Shown here: positions 16,129-24,396 of the stretch, piece after piece
Numbering within the stretch: position 1 is the first letter of the stretch
How the letters are laid out: every line of letters begins with the position of its first letter
From: Brasilonema sp. CT11
GTDB taxonomy: Bacteria; Cyanobacteriota; Cyanobacteriia; Cyanobacteriales; Nostocaceae
Assembly: GCF_017982655.1 (NCBI RefSeq)
Contig: NZ_JABXYX010000074.1
Location: forward strand, 1 to 37,243
Direction of reading: 5' to 3'
DNA: 37,243 nucleotides
Position numbers and translations under genes: made by a program
The notes under the pieces: model-generated
The model's database searches: none
What the model was told of the DNA's origin: nothing
Seen by the model: the letters and a program-made list of their open reading frames with translations, nothing else

Positions 16129-17262
16129 TTATATCAAGACTTTTTCCAGTAAACGTCTAGTAACTTTCTGCGCGTCAAAGTATTCTTCTGCAAGTGCGCG
16201 AGCTAAATGACATTGTTGTTGGTAATCAGCGGCTATCTTCTCAAAGCAGCGGGTTGCTTGCTCCAAATTATTGAAGCGAAAGAGTCCGGCGGAATCTGGG
16301 AGAAACTGGCTTGGACCTGTGTTCTGAACGACGGCGGGCTTACCACTGGCTAGATAGCAGATGGTGCGATCGCTAATCCAAGCGTTTTGCAGGCGAATAC
16401 AGGATGGCTTGACACAGCTAAATTCACCTCGGGAGTTCTGAATATAACGCTGGTAGTCCTGGGGTGTGGATGAAACCTCTAGGGAATGACGAACGCGCCA
16501 ACCTCTTTCGTGCAGCATCGTTCGCTCATTTTGTTCGTGTTCTGCTAGGCAAAGCGCTAATTCTAGCGCCTGGTTTGTGTGCTGTGGTAAGTTCAAAAAT
16601 GCCAGGAAGCCAGTTCGTTTGTCGTTAGCGTAAACCTCACCCTTGTCTTCCATCCATTCGTAAGCACTCCAGTGGGACACGGTGGTGAATGGTGCATTCT
16701 CCTGTGCTTGGTAAACTGGCCACCAGTCCAGTGCCACGCATGGGGGTGTATAATGCCACTCCAGTCCTAAGTCTGGAATTTGGGTTCCTGGTTTACCCAC
16801 AGTTTCGCCGATAGTGAAGTACATGTCGTGGGGCGCGACTTCTAGAGTTCTGGCGCTGATCCAGGTTTGCAGTAGACCAGGATCGATATCTAGTAAAACG
16901 GATCGTCGGAAGCGCTTGACGACATCGGAGGGCATACCGTATCTCATGTTTAGCAGTAAATCTGCCTCAGTTGCTGCTTCAAGATCTAAGCAATCACTTT
17001 GTACAGTTCGAGGCAATGGCTGATCATCAGCACAACAAAGCGCTACCGATTCTGCTAAGCCGTATGGCTCTAAGTTATGTTTTAAAGCAGTTACCAACGC
17101 TTGCACGTCTGGTGCGCTTGTCCAAGGGAAAACTGCCTCCAGCCAAATCACCTGACAACCAAGGGCGCGTAGTCCTAAAGCCCAGTTGAGATAGACCCAC
17201 AGATGACCGCCGCCTGTGGGATAATAGAGGGTTTTGGCGTAGAGGCAGACTTTGAGCGTCAT
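16129..17262 (-). CDS. glycosyltransferase, GT-B-like, paralogue 3 of 3
   Basis: A 377-residue protein with the layout of the genes at 11415 and 13871. It opens LKVCLYAKTLYYPTGGGHLW and LGLRALGCQVIWLEA. The middle carries LLDIDPGLLQTW and YFTIGETVGKPG. It ends TICYLASGKPAVVQNTGPSQ and LARALAEEYFDAQKVTRRLLE. It is probably a cytoplasmic nucleotide-sugar transferase; specificity is unknown. Its ATG overlaps the TGA of the ABC exporter gene (ATGA at 17259-17262), so exporter and transferase are likely made in step. Confidence 0.8.
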   Translation of the reverse strand: MTLKVCLYAKTLYYPTGGGHLWVYLNWALGLRALGCQVIWLEAVFPWTSAPDVQALVTALKHNLEPYGLAESVALCCADDQPLPRTVQSDCLDLEAATEADLLLNMRYGMPSDVVKRFRRSVLLDIDPGLLQTWISARTLEVAPHDMYFTIGETVGKPGTQIPDLGLEWHYTPPCVALDWWPVYQAQENAPFTTVSHWSAYEWMEDKGEVYANDKRTGFLAFLNLPQHTNQALELALCLAEHEQNERTMLHERGWRVRHSLEVSSTPQDYQRYIQNSRGEFSCVKPSCIRLQNAWISDRTICYLASGKPAVVQNTGPSQFLPDSAGLFRFNNLEQATRCFEKIAADYQQQCHLARALAEEYFDAQKVTRRLLEKVLI

Positions 17263-19076
17263 ATAAGCTCCTCTAAATCCTCGTTAATGTTAGTGTTGTG
17301 TTCACCAAGTGCAAGCCGATTTTTAATTGCGTTTGACACGTCTTTAGTCACACTAACGATTTGTCCATTCTCAAGTTCTAGGAGCATGTCGCAGTTTTCC
17401 AGTGTGGTTAAGCGGTGGGCAATCATAAAGGTGGTGCGCTTATGCATCAGGCGTTCCATCGCTTCCATGATTGCGGCTTCGGTTTTTGTATCCACTGAAC
17501 TGGTGGGTTCATCAAGAATCAAGATGGGAGCATTCTTCAGGAAGGCGCGGGCTAATGAGATGCGCTGACGCTCTCCACCTGAGAGGGACATACCTCGTTC
17601 TCCGACTTGAGTTTCGTAGCCTTGGGGTAGTTTCGAGATAAAATCATGAGCGTTAGCCGCTCTTGCTGCTGCTATAATTTCTTGATTGCTGGCTTCGGGG
17701 CGGGCATAGGCGATGTTGTCGATAATTGTGGTCGAGAAGAGTACAGGCTCTTGAAGGACGATCGCGAACTGATTGCGTAGATCAGCCACTTTGTAGTCAC
17801 GCAGATCCAAGCCATCAAGCAGAATCTCACCGCTGGTGGGATCAAAGAAACGCATCAGCAAGTTGACCAGGGTTGTTTTGCCTGCACCTGTTCTCCCGAC
17901 AATGCCTAGGCGCGTTCCCGCTGGAATCTCAAGGGAGATGTTCTCCAGAACTAGTTGGTTCTTATTGAAACCAAAGCAGACGTTACGGAAGACTACGGTT
18001 CCTCGGGCACGAGAAAGTTGTTTGGCATTGTTGCGCTCAAGGACATCTGGTGGTTCATCAAGTAGTGATAAAGCTCTTTCAGCACTAGCAAGTGAACGTT
18101 GTAGTCCTGTGACCTGATTGCCAAGAGATTGCAGCGGTCCGTATAACTGTATAATGTAGGAATTTACTAGCAGCAATTGCCCCAAGGTCAAAATTCCTGT
18201 TTGGACATGTCGTACACCCATGAAAAGAACGACAGCTGTTCCCACTGCAATACTCAAGTTCACAACAGAGGTGACAACATTCTGAATTAAGGTAACGCGG
18301 ATAAGTGCCCAAACTGCTTTTTTGGAGTGGCGCAAGTAACGATCCCTTTCGTACTCCTCCCTGCCAAATGCTTTGACAACACGAAGTGTTCCCAGCACTT
18401 CCTGCATGACCGACATGGCTGTACTTGCCATGTGTTCATGCTCTAGCCATTTGCTGCGCAAACGCCCACTGTAAGTTTTTGTGACGAAAAAGAGGATGGG
18501 TGAAACAGCTAGTGCAATCAATGCTAGCTCCCAGTCAATTAGCACAGTGACATAGACCATTCCGATGACGGTAAAACCCGTAATCAATATGGGTATGACG
18601 CCTTCAACTGTGATCCATTCAATGGCAGGGGCATCGTATTGGATGCGGTATACAGAGTCGGAGGTTCCTCTGGTATCGTGGTAGGAAAGTGAGACGCATT
18701 GAGCGTGGTGCAACAGGCGAGATCGGAAATCCAGAATCATTTTTTCGCCTGTATATGATCGCAGTAATGCACTGCCAATTCCTAAAAGCGGACGTAGCAG
18801 GGCAATCAGCACCACGAGACTGACAGCAAATACAAGCAAATTTGTCTTGGAACTCTTGATGAATTCTGGCAGCAACGCTTCAAAGAATTTAGGCAGCGGT
18901 TGGGAGCCAAGGACATTGTCAACAGCGATCTGCAACGGCAGAGGAGTCAGCAGGAACAGAGGAGTTGACACCAAATCAAGCAGGAAAGTACCTACAATTT
19001 GCGACCAGTACGGTTTTGCCTGGAGTAGCAACCGTCGATGGATATTCAAATCAATAGTGGACTTTGCGGTAGTCAT
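17259..19076 (-). CDS. ABC exporter, fused permease-ATPase (MsbA-like)
   Basis: A 605-residue half-transporter that should work as a homodimer. An N-terminal domain of about six membrane helices (residues about 25-325) is followed by an ATPase domain: Walker A GRTGAGKTT, signature LSGGERQ, Walker B ILILDEPTS, H-loop IAHRLTT. All catalytic elements are intact. Members of this group next to glycosyltransferases usually flip or export lipid-linked glycans or polysaccharide. HepA of heterocyst polysaccharide synthesis has similar size and design, but I cannot claim orthology. It is coupled by 4-bp overlaps to the small membrane protein upstream and to a glycosyltransferase downstream, so its substrate is most likely the product of this cluster. 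Confidence 0.93.
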   Translation of the reverse strand: MTTAKSTIDLNIHRRLLLQAKPYWSQIVGTFLLDLVSTPLFLLTPLPLQIAVDNVLGSQPLPKFFEALLPEFIKSSKTNLLVFAVSLVVLIALLRPLLGIGSALLRSYTGEKMILDFRSRLLHHAQCVSLSYHDTRGTSDSVYRIQYDAPAIEWITVEGVIPILITGFTVIGMVYVTVLIDWELALIALAVSPILFFVTKTYSGRLRSKWLEHEHMASTAMSVMQEVLGTLRVVKAFGREEYERDRYLRHSKKAVWALIRVTLIQNVVTSVVNLSIAVGTAVVLFMGVRHVQTGILTLGQLLLVNSYIIQLYGPLQSLGNQVTGLQRSLASAERALSLLDEPPDVLERNNAKQLSRARGTVVFRNVCFGFNKNQLVLENISLEIPAGTRLGIVGRTGAGKTTLVNLLMRFFDPTSGEILLDGLDLRDYKVADLRNQFAIVLQEPVLFSTTIIDNIAYARPEASNQEIIAAARAANAHDFISKLPQGYETQVGERGMSLSGGERQRISLARAFLKNAPILILDEPTSSVDTKTEAAIMEAMERLMHKRTTFMIAHRLTTLENCDMLLELENGQIVSVTKDVSNAIKNRLALGEHNTNINEDLEELI

Positions 19077-19657
19077 TGTGGCTGTAGGGTTCGCACGACA
19101 GAGTGAGTGCTTTTTGCGTGTATTGGCTGGAGATGAATTTTTTTGGCGATAATCTCTAGCACGTGGTAGAGAGTACGCCCCAAACGGAAGTTCTGATATA
19201 AGATAATGGCGCTATTGAATACACCAAGTAAAAATATAACTAAACCTATTTCTGGCATTCCGAGAATGATTGCCACGATTGTGTAAAGAAAATATCCAAT
19301 TATGGCCATTGTGGCAAACTGTGACATCCTTGGTGCACAACGCACCCTCAGCACTCTCTTGTTGCCGCCGTGGTTTTCAGTGCACACTTTAACTTGAATT
19401 TTTGACCAGATCCCCCGAGAAATCTCCAAATCCCAGTTGCTCCACCCTTGATCGACAGTGATGAAATACTTGTAGGAGACCAGGAAATCCATGACCTCTT
19501 GAAGAAGGTTCTCCTTCTCCAATCCTTCGTCTGTCCAGTAGGACATCTCATAGGCACAAGCGCGCCAAGAAATATGTATTCTGTGCGTTGGGTGAACAAA
19601 TTGTACTAACTCCAGTTGAGTGAGTGTTTGAGTTTTTTGATTAGAAACTGCTTCCAT
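19073..19657 (-). CDS. small membrane protein of unknown function, coupled to the ABC exporter
   Basis: A 194-residue protein of a family I do not recognise. Residues 1-120 form a soluble domain with several Trp and aromatic residues (ISWRACAYEMSYW, DQGWSNWDLEISRGIWSK). Two closely spaced hydrophobic spans follow (FATMAIIGYFLYTIVAIILG and IGLVIFLLGVFNSAIILY), then a short basic tail. The gene begins 6 bp after the GH-GT2 fusion and its TGA overlaps the exporter ATG. This implies co-translation and perhaps a stoichiometric subunit or accessory factor of the exporter (inference). Confidence 0.75.
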   Translation of the reverse strand: MEAVSNQKTQTLTQLELVQFVHPTHRIHISWRACAYEMSYWTDEGLEKENLLQEVMDFLVSYKYFITVDQGWSNWDLEISRGIWSKIQVKVCTENHGGNKRVLRVRCAPRMSQFATMAIIGYFLYTIVAIILGMPEIGLVIFLLGVFNSAIILYQNFRLGRTLYHVLEIIAKKIHLQPIHAKSTHSVVRTLQPQ

Positions 19658-19663
19658 TTTTTT

Positions 19664-21943
19664 TTACGACTGATCAAACTTTATTGGTTCCGCTTTGGTG
19701 AGTTGCTTAATACGCCAGCGGTAGCGCTCTACACTACGTACAAGAGGACCTAGGTAGATTAACAGAGCAACAAGTAGGCGTGCCCTCACTCCGTGAAAAC
19801 GCGAGTCAATCCGCGCCTGTAGGGCACCAGCTATACACCAGACACAAGAGATCAAGAACATTGCTGCACCTACCCAGGGGCGATCAAGAGACAAGAGTGC
19901 AGACACAAACACGATCAAAGCCACCACATTCCACTCCAGTGTCAAAGGAAGGTAAGAAATGAGGGAGGAGGAAGGCTCATACAGGGTTTGAAACAAACCG
20001 CGACCAAAGACACCAGAGTAAATACTTGGTTGCCCAAAACGAAGAAATGCAGATAAATCTCCGTAAATTCTCCCAGCCCAACTCGGCTGTCCCAGAAGGT
20101 TAAAGCGGTTGGGATGCTTGAAATAAACAAGCGCTTCTGCCTTACCATAACCTTGCTGCTGCTTAAGATATGCAGCTACAGTGTTACGGCGAAAGTGCCA
20201 TACGATTGCGGCAGGACTAAAGCCAATTGTGTAACCTTTGTCTTGCAGCCGCCAGCAAAGATCAACATCGTCACCTGCTGCACGAAACTGTGGATCAAAG
20301 CCACAAATATCCTGTAGCGCTTCTCGACGAAAAGCCATGTTGCAGCCAGCAATATGTTCGGCAACCTCATCGCTCAAAAGTACGTGGGTTGGTACGCCCG
20401 GAGACACAGCAACACAGGCAGGAACAAGTGAGTCCTCAGTAGGAGATAAATTTGGACCACCGACTGCGCCGATATCCGATCCGAGAAACTTTGTCACCAG
20501 ATAGGTGAGCCAATCTGGATCTACCATACAGTCAGAATCGGTAAAGGCAATAATTTCGCCCGTTGCAGCGGCGATACCAACGTTGCGTGCCCAGCTTAGT
20601 CCCTTATTTTCCTGGCTAATCAGGCGGACATAGTCGTAACGCTGTGTAATCTCTAAAGTGCGATCGCTTGAGCCATCATTGACGACGATCACTTCATAAT
20701 TGGGGTAGTTGAGTTCTTTGAGAGAAGCTAAACAACTGTCCATAGTGCGCTCAGCATTGTAAGCGCAGACAACCACTGAGACTTTAGGATACTCGGGTTG
20801 CACTGGTGGCAGAACTGCTGTGTAATACTGCTGCACCGTGTCGAACGCAGGCTTCTTGAGTCGTTCGGCGTCAACCAAACCAAAAGCCCAGTCCTGAATT
20901 GCATATCCGCCAGTAAACCATTCATCAGTCCAGGAAAAGATGATAGTCCCTGCTGCTCCCATATCAAAACTTGATGACAACTTCTGGGAGAGAATCTCAG
21001 CTTGGGCTTGGTTTCCCTCACGCATAGAGTCAACGCCGAACTCACTCAGCACCAGAGGTTTATCCTCGGCTAAGTTATGGAGTCGGGAAAGATAGCGGCG
21101 AAAATCTTTTTCCTGATGTAGGTAGACATTAAAGCATATAAAGTCCGTAAAGTCAATATTTAAATACTCAGTACAAGGATAATTAGCATAGCTAACCAGA
21201 CCTTGTGAATGGTTGTCTTTTGCGACTGCCATTAACTCTTTGACAAAAGCACGAACCTGTTTTTGACCATGCCACCGCACAACATCTGGAGGAATTTCAT
21301 TGCCCACCAAATAAGCAAAGGTGGCGGGATGATCGCGGCAAGCTTTAACTCCTTGAGCAATGCAGTTACGGATTTCTGCTTTGACAGCAGAGGAGTCAAG
21401 GAAGGCGACATGCTGAGTCCAGGGTATGCCGACGAGCAGTACTAGACCATGAGCAGCAGCGAGATCCAAAAGCCAATCAGGTGGAACAGTATAGACCCGT
21501 AGACAGTTAGCCCCCAACTGTGCCATCATGGCAAAGTCTTTCTCCACAACAGGTTTTTCTGGAAAGGGGTGACCATGCGTGCCGGTGGAGAACGGACCGT
21601 AACTAACCCCTTTGATGAAAATCTTTTGATCTCCAAGAAAGAAAAATTTACCCTTGACTGTAATTGCCTTCCTATTTGCAACCAGTTCAGAACTGAAGCT
21701 AGAAGATGGCAAAGTTAAGTTTTGCAAACGACCTCCCAAGTTAGTGCAAATTTTGTAGCCTTGCCGCCCAAACGCCAGGTTAGTTTGCTCAACCAAAACC
21801 AGCCTTGTTTTGCCAGTTTTTCGAGTTGGACAGGCTGACATGAGAAAACCCGCCAACTGCTCTTTGCGATGCACCCGCAGCGCATCCCTGTGTTGGTAAC
21901 ACTGTAGTTTGTTTGTATTTATTAACCAGAAAACAGTTTCCAC
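19664..21943 (-). CDS. bifunctional glycoside hydrolase - GT2 glycosyltransferase fusion with membrane tail
   Basis: A 759-residue protein. Residues about 105-375 are a TIM-barrel glycoside hydrolase of the GH2/GH5 (clan GH-A) style: FIKGVSYGPF, candidate acid/base Glu216 in VGNEIPP, candidate nucleophile Glu301 in VLSEFGVDS, and FSWTDEW near the last strand. Residues about 385-640 are a GT2 domain: VSVVVCAYNAERTMDSCLAS, VVNDGSSDRT, the DSD triad (469-471), and GDDVDLCWRLQ as acceptor-site motif. Two or three hydrophobic segments follow (ALIVFVSALLSL, MFLISCVWCIAGAL, LLVALLIYLGPLV). Making and trimming a glycan in one polypeptide suggests length control or remodelling at the membrane. The GTG at 21943 gives the longest form; an ATG at 21841 removes 34 atypical residues and is as likely, since neither has a strong Shine-Dalgarno. 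Confidence 0.9.
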   Translation of the reverse strand: METVFWLINTNKLQCYQHRDALRVHRKEQLAGFLMSACPTRKTGKTRLVLVEQTNLAFGRQGYKICTNLGGRLQNLTLPSSSFSSELVANRKAITVKGKFFFLGDQKIFIKGVSYGPFSTGTHGHPFPEKPVVEKDFAMMAQLGANCLRVYTVPPDWLLDLAAAHGLVLLVGIPWTQHVAFLDSSAVKAEIRNCIAQGVKACRDHPATFAYLVGNEIPPDVVRWHGQKQVRAFVKELMAVAKDNHSQGLVSYANYPCTEYLNIDFTDFICFNVYLHQEKDFRRYLSRLHNLAEDKPLVLSEFGVDSMREGNQAQAEILSQKLSSSFDMGAAGTIIFSWTDEWFTGGYAIQDWAFGLVDAERLKKPAFDTVQQYYTAVLPPVQPEYPKVSVVVCAYNAERTMDSCLASLKELNYPNYEVIVVNDGSSDRTLEITQRYDYVRLISQENKGLSWARNVGIAAATGEIIAFTDSDCMVDPDWLTYLVTKFLGSDIGAVGGPNLSPTEDSLVPACVAVSPGVPTHVLLSDEVAEHIAGCNMAFRREALQDICGFDPQFRAAGDDVDLCWRLQDKGYTIGFSPAAIVWHFRRNTVAAYLKQQQGYGKAEALVYFKHPNRFNLLGQPSWAGRIYGDLSAFLRFGQPSIYSGVFGRGLFQTLYEPSSSLISYLPLTLEWNVVALIVFVSALLSLDRPWVGAAMFLISCVWCIAGALQARIDSRFHGVRARLLVALLIYLGPLVRSVERYRWRIKQLTKAEPIKFDQS

Positions 21944-22020
21944 CTGTCTTGTTTGCGATCGTGTCCAAGAAAACGTTTGACTTAACGTATAACTTCAGTC
22001 TGTTCCTGTTTCGAGTTCGC

Positions 22021-24396
22021 TCAAGCACCGTACCGATAAACATCAGCACATTTATAATCTTCTAATATATAAGTGGATGTTCTGGTGACGGGTAATAACA
22101 ACGTTTCCAAAATCTGCTCTCGGACGAAGGTTGTGACTTCACAACTGCTCTTAAGGCAATCTACTAGTAACTGGTTGGCAGCATAATACTGCTTGAGCAC
22201 TTTCTTCTGCTGCTCGCTGAACTGCCATTGGTGACCAATATTACAATTTCTCAGCATTACAAACCTCAATTTTTTCGCCCAAGCCTGACTACCATTAGCG
22301 TTCCACCATTCTTTTAACCTCTGTGTGCCTTTGTCTGGGATAGGTAATTCTTCTTTGAGTTGTTGCAGCGATCGCTGCAATTCAGGCTTACTGACAACAG
22401 TTTGCTCATCTGGAAGAGCAAAGTTAAGGGCGAAAACTCTTTCCAGAGGTGAATTGCAAGGTAAAGTTTGGCTTAGGGATAGTGCACGGCTAAGAGCCAG
22501 ATCTATGGCTAAATCCGGGGCAAGATGATCAGCAACGCTCGGATCGATGGCAAGGGAGAAAGCTAGATTATCGCTCCATGTTAGATCTTCAACAAGGACT
22601 AGTGACAAGTAAAAGGCACGAATAGCTGCAGATTTGTAAGGAGCTTTAACTGAAACCGACTTCTGGTTAAGCCAGATAAAAAACTCCTGCAATTGCTCAT
22701 CAAAACCCACAAGTCCATCAGCGTGTTGCTTGATTAACTCTAGAAATTCTGTGGCATTTCCCAACATACCAGCCGTAAGCAAAAAGATTTTATGCCAACG
22801 GGGATCATGCAGATGGTTAAGCAGTGAGAGCAATTTCTCTTCTACTATCTCTGGTTCAGAATGAGTAACAATATTTCTCGCTGTTAAATACTCTTGAAAC
22901 GTGAGATGCGAGAATGAGTAAATTCCCCGCGCCCGCTCTACCAGTAGTCCATGCGCCTCAAACGATTGCAGCACAGCTTGACTACTGAGTTGCAGTACTT
23001 CCGGCTCAACTTCGTCAGTGGGTAAATTACGCAGATAATCCGCTATATATTGCTGGACATTGCTTTTTGTAAAAAAGTAACGTTCTTGCTTAAAGGTGGT
23101 AGCAGCAATCCCACTGAGCAGTTTGAGCTTATGGGCTAAAGACAAATGACTACAAGTTCTATTGCGTTTAATGTTTCTTGCTTCATCCCAGCGGTTGAGT
23201 AAAATGTGAAATCCTTGTCTGTAAAGTTCGACTCGTCTGGCAGGAAAGTCTGATCGAGCTTGAAACACACAACAAGCTAAATTGAGCAAAAGCGGCGTCA
23301 CGGCTAGTTCTCGAATTTGCTGATTTTCCGATAACTGCAACTTTTGCATGAACTGACGAGCTTTGGCGAGTCCATCTTCTCTGGTATGCCTACCGATGTT
23401 GACAAACCATTTTTGGACAAAGGCTTCGATTTGGGATAAATCAAAATCGGCAATCTCAACTTCGGTGAATCCCTCAAATCGGTACTGATGCGCAGCAATT
23501 CGACAGGTGATAATAAACTGATTTTTGTAATACTCCTCAGACAACTTGCGAATTTTTTTGATTATTTCGGCGCTATCATCTTCTGAAACTTCATCCAAGC
23601 CATCCAGTAGAATCAACAGTCTACCCTGAGCGAGTAATGTTTGGATTTGCTGGTCGCAAATGTCGAAGTAGGCAAGCTCTTGAATGATATAGTTCAATAA
23701 ACTAAAGTCGCCTATTTCTGTTGCATCTTCGGCAAAGTTTTTCAGCCGGATAAAAATCGGAACCTTTTCTGATAGAAACTTGCCTTGATTACATTGTTGG
23801 GCGATATATTGTAAAAAGGTAGTTTTCCCAGATCCTGGTTTACCTAGTATCATTAGTTTGGGATAGGTTGCAACTGAGAGCATCGCGCTAACCCGTTCTT
23901 GACAGACTTCACCTAAGCCAAAGCGGTCGAATTCTTGAACAAAGTCTTGCAATTCAAAGATATCTAACCATCTTTGGCTCGTTATGCTATTGAGAATAGA
24001 AACATTGACATAAATGTCTTTTAGCTCAATTGGTTGAGCAATATCTAACAACCGCATAGTAGCGCATTGAGCTTGAATTTTATCGCTCCGGCGCGATCGC
24101 ACGACTTGCACTAAGGTATTGATATCCCAGCAGTCGTTCAAGGTTTGTTTGTTTTCCGTTGGTAGGTTTTGAGTTGGTAGTTCAGCAATTTCTTGCCAAT
24201 CCAAACCAAGTTGAAAGCAAATTTCCATGAAGTTTTGGCGCTCAATCGGCTTACCTGTAAAAAACTTCCAAATTGGCTGCCGAGTTTCTAGGCCAACTTC
24301 ACTTGCTAAATATTCTTGCGTCCATTCCCTAACTTGAAATGCCTTTTTGGCTTTTTGAATCCCTAAGATAGATGCTTTTAGTGAACGCCTTGCCAT
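22021..24396 (-). CDS. NLR-like NACHT NTPase (putative antiphage or signalling sensor)
   Basis: About 791 residues. Residues 1-75 form a helix-turn-helix-like N-terminal module (RSLKASILGIQKAKKAF, WTQEYLASEVGL, PIWKFFTGKPI). The NACHT domain follows: Walker A ILGKPGSGKTTF (about 184-194), Walker B LLILLDGLDEVSEDD (about 261-274), FIITCRIAAHQY, then the winged-helix region (LAVTPLLLNLACC, HLTFQEYLTARN). A long helical region follows. The C-terminus (YYAANQLLVDCLKSSCEVTT, then ILETLLLPV) matches the short Cys-containing module at the end of many cyanobacterial NACHT proteins. Bacterial NACHT proteins have been shown to defend against phage (Kibby and colleagues, 2023). No nuclease or protease effector domain is visible, so the N-terminal module or a partner must act. 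Start at 24396 is chosen from the conserved RSLKAS opening. It is co-directional with the glycan train and ends 77 bp before it. Confidence 0.85.
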   Translation of the reverse strand: MARRSLKASILGIQKAKKAFQVREWTQEYLASEVGLETRQPIWKFFTGKPIERQNFMEICFQLGLDWQEIAELPTQNLPTENKQTLNDCWDINTLVQVVRSRRSDKIQAQCATMRLLDIAQPIELKDIYVNVSILNSITSQRWLDIFELQDFVQEFDRFGLGEVCQERVSAMLSVATYPKLMILGKPGSGKTTFLQYIAQQCNQGKFLSEKVPIFIRLKNFAEDATEIGDFSLLNYIIQELAYFDICDQQIQTLLAQGRLLILLDGLDEVSEDDSAEIIKKIRKLSEEYYKNQFIITCRIAAHQYRFEGFTEVEIADFDLSQIEAFVQKWFVNIGRHTREDGLAKARQFMQKLQLSENQQIRELAVTPLLLNLACCVFQARSDFPARRVELYRQGFHILLNRWDEARNIKRNRTCSHLSLAHKLKLLSGIAATTFKQERYFFTKSNVQQYIADYLRNLPTDEVEPEVLQLSSQAVLQSFEAHGLLVERARGIYSFSHLTFQEYLTARNIVTHSEPEIVEEKLLSLLNHLHDPRWHKIFLLTAGMLGNATEFLELIKQHADGLVGFDEQLQEFFIWLNQKSVSVKAPYKSAAIRAFYLSLVLVEDLTWSDNLAFSLAIDPSVADHLAPDLAIDLALSRALSLSQTLPCNSPLERVFALNFALPDEQTVVSKPELQRSLQQLKEELPIPDKGTQRLKEWWNANGSQAWAKKLRFVMLRNCNIGHQWQFSEQQKKVLKQYYAANQLLVDCLKSSCEVTTFVREQILETLLLPVTRTSTYILEDYKCADVYRYGA

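Noticed and set aside
17259-19076. Assignment of the ABC exporter as HepA and the locus as the heterocyst polysaccharide island
   Set aside because: Size and architecture fit, but the surrounding genes do not let me establish orthology without a search; left as a generic exporter.
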